Part shown: positions 11,934-23,460 of the stretch, in pieces
Position numbering within the stretch: the first letter of the stretch is position 1
Layout of the letters: each line of letters opens with the position of its first letter
Source: Uranotaenia lowii
Taxonomy: Eukaryota > Arthropoda > Insecta > Diptera > Culicidae
NCBI RefSeq assembly: GCF_029784155.1
Contig: NC_073693.1
Coordinates: forward strand, 310,907,304-310,971,303
Direction: 5' to 3'
DNA: 64,000 nt
Notes under the pieces: generated by a model
What the model saw: the letters and a program-made list of their open reading frames with translations, nothing else
Databases searched by the model: none
Told to the model about the DNA's origin: nothing
Position numbers and translations under genes: made by a program

Positions 11934-12000
11934 GCATTGGCCATGGTACAGCGGTAGCGTGTTCAGCTCTCACTACGTAGGTCCAGGTTCAAATCTTCAA
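11934..12000 (+). repeat. tRNA-like (SINE-head-like) segment, copy C
   Basis: The best preserved copy: CATGGTACAGCGGTAGCGTG, then CCAGGTTCAAATC. A- and B-box spacing is tRNA-like. The flanks (GCATTGG before, ACATGCC after) could pair weakly as a vestigial acceptor stem. Confidence 0.5.
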
Positions 12001-12306
12001 ACATGCCAATAATTTTGAGTAAGTATGAAATGAATTTAGAAAACAGTTAAAATTATCCTACAACAGATTTGAAAGTTGATAGATTTCAAAGTACGTAAAA
12101 AGTGAACGCTATGTTTTTTTTTCCTTTTTTCTCTTTATTGAAAGTTTTATGCAAAGGCTGAATAGCCTTCTACTCAGCTTTGATTTTAGAAATTGAAAGT
12201 GTGGATAAGAACTTAAATTTTCAGCTGCATAGAATACTATACAGCCTTCGAGAAGGGCTGAGTAAGCTTTTAAGAGACTGTTTTATGGAACTTTTGGTTA
12301 CTTGGG

Positions 12307-14959
12307 TAGTGACTTGAGACAATGAAATTGTGTGGTTTTACAACTGTCACAATTCTCTCTCATACAAAGTTGGTCTCAAAACTCGCTTCGAAAAAATTTA
12401 AACAAAATTTTCGTTTTTGAGAATAGTTTTTGAAAAAATGTCTTTAAAAAATGTTGTTTCCAAAGGTAAAGCTTTGACTTCTTCAACAAAGTTTTTTAAA
12501 TTGTGATGATCTACAACTTTTTGGAAAACGTCATAGTTATAAAATGATAAATACAAAAAATAGAAAAATTTTCTCACTTATAGATGAATTGACCAGAAAA
12601 ACTTTATACTAAAATATGCGCATTTTAAAATGGTGAAAAATTGTAGAACACATCATAAAGATATTTTGACATTTAAGCCTTCAAAAAGCCCATGATTTCG
12701 TTGTTGAATTTCGGAGAAAATAAAGGTTGAAGTTGAAAGTGCGCGACCATAGGTGCTTTCACGGTAGATAGACAGTTTTTGATTGCATCTTAGGAATAAT
12801 TTAACAAGTATTCTGAGCATGCTCACTAAAATAAATACATTTCGAAGGAAATTACATCAAATGTCAATTAATGAACTATCAAAAATAACGACCAGATTTC
12901 AAAAATCATTGCGCTCAAGTTGCTTTCACTTTCAAGTCAAATCTAAACAAGGCAAGAAGAAGTGTAAGAGTGACTTGTATCGTCCGAAACTCTGAATTCT
13001 TGCAGATCAACTTCCAGCAAACCAATTATGACCAACAAGAACGCATGCGAGCTCTGTTCTTGGTCTATAAATGATTCTACGACCTGTATGATTTTAATAT
13101 TTCTACGGAATCCTTCAAGTTAAGAATAAGTAACTCTTATCTTTTGGTTATTTTTTTTATTAAATAATAATACCGACGGCAATTAAATAACGCAGCTTCA
13201 AGATTTTAGCACTTCAGGTCAAGATTCAAGATGGGTTGAAGCGTAAAATGTGCAAATTTTATTTAAAGATGCCATTTGTATTAGATACACTATGAAGTAA
13301 TAAATCTGATACAAAAGCTAGGTTTTTCAGGTTAGATTTCAAATATTTTTTAACTGTGTACAATACGATACACTTATTGTGGCGGTTCTCAGCTCTTTCA
13401 TCCAGCTCTTCGATAACCAATGATTCGGTGTGGTCGCCGACCGAATATGACTCAAAACAAAACACCAATACTAGAACCCATCATCCATCTTAGAACATAC
13501 ACTCAAGGCGTGCTGCGTTTTGCTGTGGACTAATGAAAAAAAAAAATTCGTTGCACAAGTAGGTCAATAAACCCATGACACCCTCTTTTTTGGTTCCTTA
13601 ATTCACTGACTGATTCTATTAACTTTCGATTTCGTTAATTGAATCCTGTTTAGAAATTCTGAGCTGGCTTTAATTTGTTTTTCAATAAACTTTTAGCATC
13701 TATATGATAGTTATAAATCCTTCCTTATCATCAACGTATACTTACTTCATATGGTTTTTGCTTGTAGATACAATTTTTTTCTGTTTTGAGGTTTTATCAC
13801 CTTATCAATCTCACCCGACTCGTTTGAAAAGCTGTTCTACTGCCGACCAATGTCAACTTATTTTCAACCACAAAATATTGTAATGAATTCACAAAACACA
13901 GCCTTCAGCTAACTAACGACGGTCACAACAAACTCGTTTTTGGATTCTATTGACTAGATATCAAGAATCTACCACATCCATCATATGATACGTTGCGCAT
14001 TGTGCGCAGAATCCCAAAATCTTCCCCTCATATCAGTGTCACATTCACAAAGCTGGATTTGCAGAACTGCATTTTTTCTCTCTTCTGTGTTCTGTTCCCT
14101 GGTTCTTTCTTTCTCAACACGGTTTATGAATGAAACATCTGAATTCTGTGGGCGATACCAAAACGACCTCGCGATCGAAAGCAAAAGTGAACGCACCAGA
14201 TCGACCGTTTCTTGACCGATCAAAAACCACGCGTGAAGGTCACTTGTTCTTCTGCGTAGAACTAGAACATTACAAATTTTGTACGCGTACCGATCGTTAC
14301 CGAGTATCTCTTGAGGTCCTCGTACTAGCTACCCGCTACTAGCTGGTCGAACGAACAGCTGACAACTAAACGAGACTTGAGCGCACGCGGACATTGCTGT
14401 AATCATCATACAGCCATAAATAACAAACAACGTTCTCGCTACCACTAAGCCGGTCTGGTTTTGTTGTGTTGTGTTCACTATTTCGACGAGTGGTTCAGCT
14501 TGTTTACTTGTGATAAGTGTCAGCAGCAGTTTTAATGTAGAAGAAGACTAGCCTCACTCAGCTGACATTAAAGGTGGACGGCCTCATAATCGACATACAC
14601 AAGCAACGCTTTTTACTCTCGGTAGTTAACAAATGTCTTGAAAAACACAAACTGTCGAAATGAAAGACAACTAAGAACAACAAAATCTTCGCGTAAGCCT
14701 TATGGGTTTTATAAGAGCTGTTAAAAGGAAATAAGTAGTGCAACCCACATACCCTCATAAACCCCATTGTGCTCTAATGAGCATGTGACATTTTTGAATT
14801 TCTGGGGTTGACCCTGGGGTCTTGAAAGCTTCGTTTTGGTTCGAAACTAATCCATGATTTTTTGTAGAATTCTTAAGTAATCGTTTACATGAGATAATTT
14901 GAACTATTATGTTAGTGTGGGAAAATTGATGAGATTCGTCTCATCAAAGCAATCGATGT
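12307..14959. other. Unassigned stretch; GC-raised promoter-like island near 14.0-14.6 kb
   Basis: No recognisable gene. 12307-13950 is AT-rich with only random short ORFs. 13980-14600 is richer in GC and CpG, with words such as CACGCGTGAAGGTCAC and an E-box CAGCTG. It is followed by a G/T-rich stretch (14455-14540) that could be a 5' UTR. No splice-supported coding exon could be attached to it on either strand. Confidence 0.25.
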
Positions 14960-15209
14960 TGTGCGATATAGGATTTAGATACAACTTGGTCTTGATCAAT
15001 ATCTGGTATAATTATGAATACACAGTCACTATACTAACTTCTACACACACTATCTCACATACGGCTGTAGCAAGTCGCAAGGAATCAAATGCATTGCGCG
15101 CCATTTTGTAGATTGGACCGTAATGGAGAACACGCATCAGGTGAGTATACGTACAGCCAGCTGGAGACCATTGGGCGATTCCTGGATGCCGAACTCGGAA
15201 CCTGCACAG
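14960..15209 (+). repeat. 250-bp direct duplication, copy 1
   Basis: Almost identical to 18483-18732 (offset 3523); the one difference I see is TTCTAC versus TCCTAC. It starts TGTGCGATATAGGATTTAGA and ends GAACCTGCACAG. It contains ATGGAGAACACGCATCAG followed directly by GTGAGTAT, a good splice donor. The flanks diverge abruptly on both sides, so this is a recent duplication or two copies of a young dispersed repeat. Confidence 0.85.
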
Positions 15210-15537
15210 TGGCGATCCTGCTAGGTTCTGGCCATTATGGCCAGAAATTTTGGAATCGCCCGGTGGTTTTGGTGAGAAAACTGTGTGAGTGCAAATAGTG
15301 AAAATGGCGTTTTCCAGATTTCGAAGGTTTTCCGCAGAAACGCGGTTTGCTTAAACTTTTATATTTTTCGAGCTCATCCAATGCATTTCCAACGCTGATT
15401 TTCATTTCAGCGGAAAAGTGATTTTAGAGGGAAAGTGTCTGCCTAAAAAAAATTGAATGTTTGAGTATTTTAGAGAATTGTTGTCTAATGATGCGAGGAT
15501 GCTTGCGGGAACGAGATAGCAAATTGCTGCTACGTCA
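15210..15537. other. Spacer, no gene seen
   Basis: Unique-looking sequence between the 250-bp repeat and the minisatellite. It includes a small perfect hairpin-like word TTCTGGCCATTATGGCCAGAA near 15227-15247. No supported coding region. Confidence 0.3.
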
Positions 15538-16020
15538 TGCGGCTTAGCACAGCTCGCAGATACGAGATGGCCTATGACACCTAGACCAATGCGGCTTAGC
15601 ACAGCTCGCAGAAATGAGATGGCCTATGACGTTTACTCCAATGCGGCTTAGCACAGCTTGCTAGAACGAGATGATAAATAGTGTTCACCAACGGCTTAGC
15701 ACAGCTCGTAAGAATGCGTTGGCAACTGATGATGCCTTATTGCGGCTTTGCACAGCTTGCAAGAATGACAGAAGAAATGATGTGTTTCCATTGCGGCTTC
15801 GCACAGCTTGCAAGAACGATAAGAAGCATGATGATTCCCTATTGCGGCTTCGCACAGCTAGCAAGACCGAGATGAAGATTGTTTTTCCTATTGCGGCTCA
15901 GCACAGCTAGCAAGAATGCGATTGCAACTGTTTTGAAACTTTCGGGGCTAGGATCAGATGCAAATGGAAAACGCCGTTTTTTTTTGTTTTCTTTTCTGCG
16001 GCTTAGCACAGTTAGCAATA
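15538..16020 (+). repeat. 51-bp minisatellite, GCGGCTTAGCACAGC units
   Basis: GCGGCTTAGCACAGCTNGCAAGAA-type cores begin near 15539, 15591, 15643, 15691, 15742, 15793, 15844, 15893 and 15998. Spacing is 48-52 bases apart from a last gap of 105. The core is conserved and the second half of each unit varies. Because 51 is a multiple of three, frames stay open (for example 15671-15910), giving repeats of LRLRTACKND. I treat this as a consequence of the period, not proof of coding. Confidence 0.75.
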
Positions 16021-18482
16021 AAACGAAACATATATTGATACCAGGCTTAGATGATTGCTGGTTGGAGACATAACGCGTCTAGCCATACTTACTATAGAAC
16101 ATTTTAGCATCTTTGAACATTTATTGATGTAGACGAATTTAATAAATGGATTAATGAGCACTCTTCCTGCTTGGTGAAAATGGCTGGTTGTTGGAATTGA
16201 CATAGCACAACGCATTGCAATGCAAGTGCAGCACTGTTGGTAGTTGAAATGAGCTTTTTCTTTATTATCTAATTGATAATATTTAACGTTAAGATATGAG
16301 CAGCAGACTTGACTGATTTTGTAACTGATTGACATGGGAAAAAATGAGAAAAAATATGACGAATTGTATTCGGTTTGAAGGCACCTGGAAGGACAGATCC
16401 GAAGCTGGAAGGTGTGGTTCAGTGCTGTATTTGGATTCGAACACTAAGTACTTGTACGATAAGTGTTTGATCATAGTCGAATCCAATGAATTGGTTGCTG
16501 AAATGACATCTCAAATTTCGAAGATGACTAGTGAAAGGGAAGATAACTTTATTAAGCTTATACGAGAATAGATAAAATAAGATCAATGAAAACATTCAAC
16601 AAAGATACAACAATCAACACGGATAGCGGTAGATATGACTTCTGCCTATTGGTTTAGAAACCTCGAATTAAAGTCACCTAAGATATAGTTTCTCGAAGAG
16701 TGTCTTTTCTTAAAGGCTTCGAAAATCTGGAATGGAATGGATTGGGAACGTAATATTCATGATATTGTAAATCTACCCTATGATCCCCCTAGTTTTCTTA
16801 GAGAAAGCCGAAAGAGCAGATAGTTAATAATCAAGCAATAATCAAAATGACAAGAAGATAAATCAAACAGAATTGTCAGTGACAACATAGGTAGTTGTAA
16901 AACAGAATCTATCGTCAGCAACATTGATGTCGGCTTGCAATGTCATCAAGTGCCCTAGGGTGGGCGAGGATAACAACACATCTTTGGAATTTTTTTTTTC
17001 TATAAGAATTACAACGAAAAAAAGAGAAATGCTAGCAATCTTGTACCCAACAACTATTCAGAACGATTTAACTTATTGCGTTTGAACTGATCTACTCGAG
17101 TATATTTTTATTGATTTTGAAACCATCCGTGGCAGCGATACTGAGCGTCTAACTCATAGCACGTAAATAATAACCGTGATAAAAGAAGACAACCTTACAG
17201 TGTTCTGGCCAACTCTCAATTAAAGAAGAGGTGGTGGAGACATTCCAAATCAGGAAATATAATTGTGGTGTCGTTAATTCTAAATACGACTCAGAAAACC
17301 GAGCGAATCTTGCGATCTTCCGAAAAACGCCCAGATCGCTTAGGCCTGTGCTTTTGAAAAGTCTGGTCTAGTCTGAGCTGGAACGGTTTGGGCTAGGTTC
17401 TATCGATTTAGATTTGCTTCATTGAACAATGGCCTAATTAGTTTCGACCAAAACATTGACTCATTGAACAACTACCAGTTGACAGAAAACAGTAGAAACC
17501 ATTTTCTACCTACGACTGAACGAAGCTACTATTATGGCGATAGACTTCTCCCATAGGCGATGGAAGCGCTGACGAATTTGGGTGATGGTTTTGCATTAGT
17601 GCAAGTGGGATGCAGCTATAATTTCACCCAACTTTTGACAGTTCTAAAGGCGTTTTTCTTAAGGAGAGAAAGAATAACTTTTCGCTTCCATCGCCTATTC
17701 ATAGTATACGTTTTTTTTCATGTGTGAAAATGAGATACCAATAGCTCTTCTCCGTCTTGCACTCTAATTGCTTTCAATTTAATAGGACTGAAAAGCAAGC
17801 ATTTTTTCCTTTTAGCAGGTTCAACGTGAGTAGTCGTTAGCTCCAGCTAACCCAAAGTGGTATAAAATCGGCACTAGAAAAATTTCCTCCCAAAATTTAA
17901 AGTTATCAAACAAGAAATTCAATGTATTGTTCTTTTTACTTTTTGGGAAAAAAACTTCCTTTGGAAAGAGTTGTATTCGTTTAAAGATAACACTAATTCA
18001 GCCAGAATAGTAGAAATAATACGAATATTTTGATCTTAAATTAATTCTCTTTTATTCAGATCCAGACACATGGGAAAAATGTTTGGGAGGATTTTTGTTA
18101 TGATAATTGATGTAACATATTGAGCAAGCCGAATTCCTTAATGAAGAACCATGGAACTTTGTTGAATGTATTTCAACAAATTGAGTAGATCCGTTGAAAC
18201 TATGATTTTGCGATTCCACATACTTCGAATGCACTCATTATTAGAACTAGTGATTAAAAGATGTTTAAGAAAGATTACAGAAAAGCGAAAGTCTAAAATG
18301 TTGTTTATGTTTCCTTACGAAATTGAAAGAGGTTTGAGGATAATTTTCGGGAAAAATGTTACCAGTGGATGAATTTGATATATTTTTTTTTACTTTTTTT
18401 CTAATTGACATTTTTTTCCCTACGTGGATTACAGTTTTGTATTATTTTCGTTCTTTTCTTTTTCTCCGGAGAACAAGGGGGA
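16021..18482. other. Unassigned stretch with a small hypothetical ORF and a short inverted repeat
   Basis: The only ORF of any interest is 16329-16571 on the plus strand (80 codons, starts MTWEKMRKNMTNCIRFEGTW, ends in a Glu/Lys/Ser-rich probable helix). I do not recognise it. A 20-25-base inverted repeat on AGGCGATGGAAGCG lies at 17555-17575 and 17685-17702. The rest is AT-rich and featureless. Confidence 0.2.
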
Positions 18483-18732
18483 TGTGCGATATAGGATTTA
18501 GATACAACTTGGTCTTGATCAATATCTGGTATAATTATGAATACACAGTCACTATACTAACTCCTACACACACTATCTCACATACGGCTGTAGCAAGTCG
18601 CAAGGAATCAAATGCATTGCGCGCCATTTTGTAGATTGGACCGTAATGGAGAACACGCATCAGGTGAGTATACGTACAGCCAGCTGGAGACCATTGGGCG
18701 ATTCCTGGATGCCGAACTCGGAACCTGCACAG
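18483..18732 (+). repeat. 250-bp direct duplication, copy 2
   Basis: Second copy of 14960-15209. Downstream it is followed by ATGTGATGATTTT instead of the TGGCGATCCTGC that follows copy 1. The left flank (AGAACAAGGGGGA) also differs. Confidence 0.85.
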
Positions 18733-18992
18733 ATGTGATGATTTTTTTTTCTGGATTTTCATCCTATTGGATGATTCATCCCTAATCCGTCTTGGCTTGT
18801 ATACAATTTTATCGATGTGATGAATAGCAACACACGCATTATGTTTTTTATCATGTGTAAACAACTAGTAAATGTAAATATGGTGATTGTTTAGGGAAAA
18901 CGCGTGTAAATCGGTGAAATCGTTTATTTGAAAAATCAAATTAAATTTCTTTTTCAAGTTTAATTAATGTAAAATTCAGGAAAAATATTCAG

Positions 18993-20160
18993 TTAGGCTT
19001 CCGCTTTTCCAAATCCGAATTGCCGGGCCTTACGCTTAACCCCTTTCATCAGATTTTGTACAGCCACCTTGTCCACCTTCTTCGCGACAGAAAGCCAGTT
19101 TGCCTTGAACAGCTGCTCGTCCTTATCAGTTTTTTTGGTCTTCTTTAGGTTCCGCTTGACAATAGCCCAGTATTTCTCAATTGGGCGGAACTCTGGCGTA
19201 TAGGGAGGGTTCTTGTCCTTGGGAACACCCTGCACGTTGTTGGCGGCGTACCACTCCATGGCCTTTTTACCGTAATGGCAAGATGCCAAATCCGGCCAAA
19301 ACAGTACGGAACAACCGTGTTTCTTCAGGAAAGGCAGCACACGTTTATTCAAACACTCTTTCACGTAAATTTCTTGGTTGACAGTCCCGGAAGCTATGAA
19401 AATGCTGCTTTTCAAGCCACAGGTACAGATGGCTTGCCAAACCAGATATTTCTTCCCGGAATTTGACAGTTTCATGTGCTTGAAAATATCTGCTACCTTT
19501 CCCCTTCCTTTTGCCTTATAAAACTCCTGTCCCGGAAGCTGCTTGTAGTCGGCTTTGACGTAGGTTTCGTCGTCCATTATCACGCAGTCAAACTTCGTCA
19601 GCATCGTCGTGTACAGCTTCCGGGATCGAGCTTTGGCCGTCGTATTTTGTTTATCATCGCGATTTGGAGTCACTACCTTCTTGTAAGTCGATAGCCCGGC
19701 TCGTTTTTTGGCTCAATGCACGGTTGTAGACGATACACCCAGCTTATTTGCGGCATCTCGGAGAGAAAGGGTAAGGGTTTCGCTAGAAACTACCGGCAAC
19801 TCTCTTTGTCGTCTCAGCGGCTTCCGGTTTTCGATTTCCCCCCGATCCAGACTTCCTGGCTGTCGACAAACGTTCCCCTAACACTTTAATTACATTTGTA
19901 ACGGTTGATTTGGCAACTTTTAGCGATTTTGTCAGCTTTGCGTGCGAGTAGCTCGGATTTTCGCGATGCGCGAACAAAATTTTGATACGCTTCTTCCTTG
20001 GACGGCATTTTGACAACTGAAGAGTGAATTCCAAAATTTTAATAGGAGCAACATTCTACACACACACCTTCAAAATGAGGGGTGTTCAGGTTTTTTAAAT
20101 GCAAAATTGAAAGAAATGCGTCAAGTTGATATTTACCAAATTTTTACCGTATCACCCTTT
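18993..20160 (-). pseudogene. IS630-Tc1-mariner transposase relic, DD37E type
   Basis: N-terminal part 20034-19783 (HTH text KILFAHRENPSYSHAKLTKS), C-terminal part 19673-18993. Catalytic blocks: CVIMDDETYVKAD, then VLFWPDLASCHYG, then FRPIEKYW. I count 37 residues between the second Asp and the Glu, the DD37E signature. Lesions: an in-frame TAG after RVAGSF, a one-base frameshift just after it, and a TGA in VHxAKKRAG where CGA (Arg) is expected. The upper end has a TIR-like tip, AAGGGTGATACGGTAAAAAT read on the minus strand, next to TA at about 20162. I found no matching tip below 18993, so the lower end may be lost. Function when intact: cut-and-paste transposition into TA. Confidence 0.85.
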
Positions 20161-20269
20161 AAAAGCAAGTTGGAAATCTGAAATTAAGTACATATTTCAA
20201 GTTTTTCTGTCAAGAGGGGATCAGGTCTCTCCGTTCCACTGCCCAAATGCTCCCACCAACAGGTTATGG

Positions 20270-21110
20270 TCCCAGCACTAGTGGAAAGTAGAAGAAGTGG
20301 AAAAAAATGGACAGTCACCCAGCCAGGAAGCCGATGGAAGAACAGCAAGCCGGAGCCAAGCAAGGTCAACGAGCCGAGAACCTCGGAAGGTTTTCGGACC
20401 AGGAGCCAACTTGAGGGTCAACGGACTGGCCAGGTCATCGGACAGTTGCCACGAAGGTTGTTGGGTCGGATACATTGGAAGCGGACCGGAAGCCATAGGT
20501 AGGTAGGCGAGCCGAGAGCCAGAGGAAGATCGTCGTGCCATTGCATTGGTGAGGCATCGGGCCTGATGAAGAGCGTGGAGCCGGATTAAAAAAAGATCGT
20601 CGGACTGGGAGCCACTAGGAGGTCGTTGGGCCGGTGCCATGGAAGGTCGTCGGGCTTGGATCACATATGCGATCGTCGGGCCAGAGCCACTGGTAGGTCG
20701 TCGTATCGAAAGCCATGGAAGGTCGGCGGGCCGGTATCATGTCATGCGGGCCGGTATAAGTCAGGAACGAGGTGGTGGTCTTCGAAGCAGGAGTCACTGG
20801 TGGACTTGCGAACAGGGTACCACGGAAGGTCTTCAAGGCGGTGCTATGGAAGGTCGTCAGACCGGAAAACTAAATGGAGGTCGTCGGGCTAGGAGGGCTG
20901 GGAGTAAGTAAGGGTAGTCGAGACCAAAAGTCAGCTGGAAGGTCGTCGGATCGGAGCCAGATAGAGGTCATCGGACTAGGAGTCAATTGGAAGGTCGTCG
21001 TACCTGGAGGTCGTCAAGCCAGGAATCATGGAAGATCGACGGGCTGCAGCAACTGTAGATCGTCGAGCCGGGAGCCAGAAGAACGGTCGTCGAGCTGCAA
21101 TAGAGGCTAG
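20270..21110. repeat. GC-rich degenerate minisatellite (GGAAGGTCGTCGG core)
   Basis: GGAAGGTCGTCGGGCC, GGTAGGTCGTCG, GGAGGTCGTCGGGCTAGGAG and many variants recur every 30-40 bases, alternating with GGAGCCA. The block is much richer in G and C than its surroundings. ORFs on both strands through it (for example 20639-20911) are repeats of GRSSG or RPSM text and show no domain. Confidence 0.6.
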
Positions 21111-21243
21111 AGCGGCGTGCAATGAATGCTATGAATGTGGTCCGGTGCGAGCGTTGAAGAGGAGAAGCTGCTAATGGGTTTTTTTGCAATTTATAAACCA
21201 ATTAGAGGACATTTTCCGCTGAACAACTCTGTCGAAGACGTAT

Positions 21244-21476
21244 CTTATTAGGCAGAAAAGGTATAAGCTGTTGAATATAGGTATGTCTTTTGGCATTGAA
21301 AACCTATCGATTCATCTGACATCACTGCTGGTGCCTATCGACCTATGCATTACGTCTGCTTTACAAGCAATACTTCACCAGGCATCAGCTGTGTCAGTTG
21401 AATTGTTTATTTTTCAATGGCAAAAGACATACCCCTCTTGAAGAACTAATAACTTTTTTGCCTAGTAAAATACGAA
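21244..21476. repeat. Small inverted repeat (stem arms about 65 bp)
   Basis: Left arm about 21247-21310 (TTAGGCAGAAAAGGTATAAG ... GTATGTCTTTTGGCATTGAAAA) pairs with the right arm about 21412-21475 (TTTTTCAATGGCAAAAGACATAC ... ACTTTTTTGCCTAG). The loop is about 100 bases. Likely a small MITE. Confidence 0.55.
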
Positions 21477-21779
21477 GTCACGATCATTGACAAAGTTCGG
21501 AAAATTTTCTCTAATCAATTTATGAATTGACATAAAACTAATTAACAGGCTCGAAAAAACAAAAAATGATGTTGATATTTCAGAAGATGATATTCAATTT
21601 TCCTTAAAAACGATAGATGAGTTTTGAACCAAAACGAAGCTTTAAGATAGAGAAATTTAAAAATCATCCAAAATCGACTCAGTCTTTTTGCAAGGAATTA
21701 AAAAAGGATATCATGTCCTGCACCGCCAAAAAGAGATTATTTCAGAGACTATTCAGACATTAAAAAACTTAATTTTTGA

Positions 21780-23460
21780 GTTTTCCTTGTATTTTTTTGT
21801 CTTTTATGCCTATTCTGTTTTTTTTTGTCTTTTTGGTCATTTTGTGTCTTTTTTGTGTCTTTTTGGTGTCTTTTTTGTGTCTTTTTGTGTCTTTTTTTGG
21901 TGTCTTTTTGGTGTCTTTTTTGTGTCTTTTTGTGTCTTTTTTGTGTCCATTTTGTGTTTATTTTGTGCCTTTTTTGTTCCGTTTTGTGTAATTTTTGTGT
22001 CTTTTTTGTGTGTTTTTTGTTTCTTTTTTGTGTCTTTTTTGAAACTTTTTTGTGTCTTTTTGATGTCTTTTTTGTTTCTTTTTTGTGTCTTTTTGGTGTC
22101 TTTTTTGTGTCTCTTTGTGTCTTTTTTGTTTCTTTTTTGTTTCTTTTATGTGTCTTTTTTGTGTCATTTTTGTGTCTTTTTTGTTTATTTTTTATGTATT
22201 TTTTATGTCTTTGTTATGTCTTTTTTATGTCTTTTTTGTGTCTTTTTTGTGTCTTTTTTGTGTCTTTTTTATGTCTTTTTTGTGTCTTTTTTTGCCTTTT
22301 TTGTGTCTTTTGTTTCTTTTTTGGATCTTTTTGTGACTTTTGGGTGTCTTTCTTGTGTCTTTTTTGTGTATTTTTGTTTCCTTTTTGTCTTTTTTTGTCT
22401 TTTTTGTCTTTTTTGTCTTTTCTGTCTTTTCTGTCTTTTCTGTCTTTTCTGTCTTTTCTGTCTTTTCTGTCTTTTTTGTCTTTTTTGTCTTTTCTGTCTT
22501 TTTTGTCTTTTTTGTCTTTTTTGTCTTTTTTGTCTTTTTTTGTCTTTTTTTGTCTTTTTTGTCTTTTTTGTCTTTTTTGTCTTTTTTGTCTTTTTTGTCT
22601 TTTTTGTCTTTTTTGTCTTTTTTGTCTTTTTTGTCTTTTTTGTCTTTTTTGTCTTTTTTGTCTTTTTTGTCTTTTTTGTCTTTTTTGTCTTTTTTGTCTT
22701 TTTTGTCTTTTTTGTCTTTTTTGTCTTTTTTGTCTTTTTTGTCTTTTTTGTCTTTTTTGTCTTTTTTGTCTTTTTTGTCTTTTTTGTCTTTTTTGTCTTT
22801 TTTGTCTTTTTTGTCTTTTTTGTCTTTTTTGTCTTTTTTATCTTATTTGTCTTTTTTGTCTTTTTTGTCTTTTTTGTCTTTTTTGTCTTTTTTGTCTTTT
22901 TTGTCTTTTTTGTCTTTTTTGTCTTTTTTGTCTTTTTTGTCTTTTTTGTCTTTTTTGTCTTTTTTGTCTTTTTTGTCTTTTTTGTCTTTTTTGTCTTTTT
23001 TGTCTTTTTTGTCTTTTTTGTCTTTTTTGTCTTTTTTGTCTTTTTTGTCTTTTTTGTCTTTTTTGTCTTTTTTGTCTTTTTTGTCTTTTTTGTCTTTTTT
23101 GTCTTTTTTGTCTTTTTTGTCTTTTTTGTCTTTTTTGTCTTTTTTGTCTTTTTTGTCTTTTTTGTCTTTTTTGTCTTTTTTGTCTTTTTTGTCTTTTTTG
23201 TCTTTTTTGTCTTTTTTGTCTTTTTTGTCTTTTTTGTCTTTTTTGTCTTTTTTGTCTTTTTTGTCTTTTTTGTCTTTTTTGTCTTTTTTGTCTTTTTTGT
23301 CTTTTTTGTCTTTTTTGTCTTTTTTGTCTTTTTTGTCTTTTTTGTCTTTTTTGTCTTTTTTGTCTTTTTTGTCTTTTTTGTCTTTTTTGTGTCTTTTTTA
23401 TCTTTTTTGCCTTTTTTGTCTTTTTTGTCTGTTTTTTTCTTTTGTCTTTTTTGTTCTTTT
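21780..23460 (+). repeat. 9-bp satellite (GTCTTTTTT)n, A-free on one strand
   Basis: 21780-22400 is a degenerate zone of GTGTCTTTTTT-type words with 9-13 base spacing. 22380-22500 has TTTTCTGTC variants. From about 22510 to 23390 the array is almost perfect (GTCTTTTTT)n, broken mainly at 22839-22850 by TATCTTATTTG. Over hundreds of bases the plus strand has only T, G and C. The period is a multiple of three and contains no stop, so three plus-strand frames and a minus-strand frame are long and open. None has real protein character. Confidence 0.95.

Larger units (their letters stand above)
8180..12306. mobile_element. Cluster of CCCAAGTAACCAAAAGT-tipped elements with a tRNA-like module
   Basis: Left ends begin CCCAAGTAACCAAAAGT at 8570 and 9835; a diverged third left part lies at 8180-8500. 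Right ends, the reverse complement (TTTTGGTTACTTGGG), finish at 11427 and 12306, with a decayed one near 9575. Left parts carry about 35-bp tandem repeats on GAACTTCTTACGAACTTTTT and GTTCCATG (8380-8460, 8795-8900, 10040-10165). Right parts carry GGCTGAATAGCCTTCTACTC and AAGTATCGATAAGAAC. Each copy contains one tRNA-like segment, listed separately. Only the copy 9835-11427 looks full length (about 1.59 kb). No transposase; short ORFs here are random. Confidence 0.65.

Noticed and set aside
9231..12000. Three true tRNA genes
   Set aside because: A and B boxes are present but acceptor and anticodon stems do not form; kept as tRNA-like repeat modules.
8180..12306. CRISPR-like array suggested by spaced repeats
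   Set aside because: Repeats are GAACTT/TTCCATG minisatellite units inside eukaryotic TIR elements; the spacing is irregular and the genome is animal.
13259..13468. 69-codon minus-strand ORF (ESLVIEELDERAENRHNK text)
   Set aside because: Somewhat protein-like, but no splice context, no known family and no neighbour to attach it to.
15671..16073. ORFs with repeating LRLRTACKND text
   Set aside because: The 51-bp repeat period keeps frames open; no start context, splice or homology evidence.
20278..20911. Overlapping 70-128 codon ORFs on both strands
   Set aside because: Open frames through a GC-rich minisatellite; no domain and repeats of the same short words.
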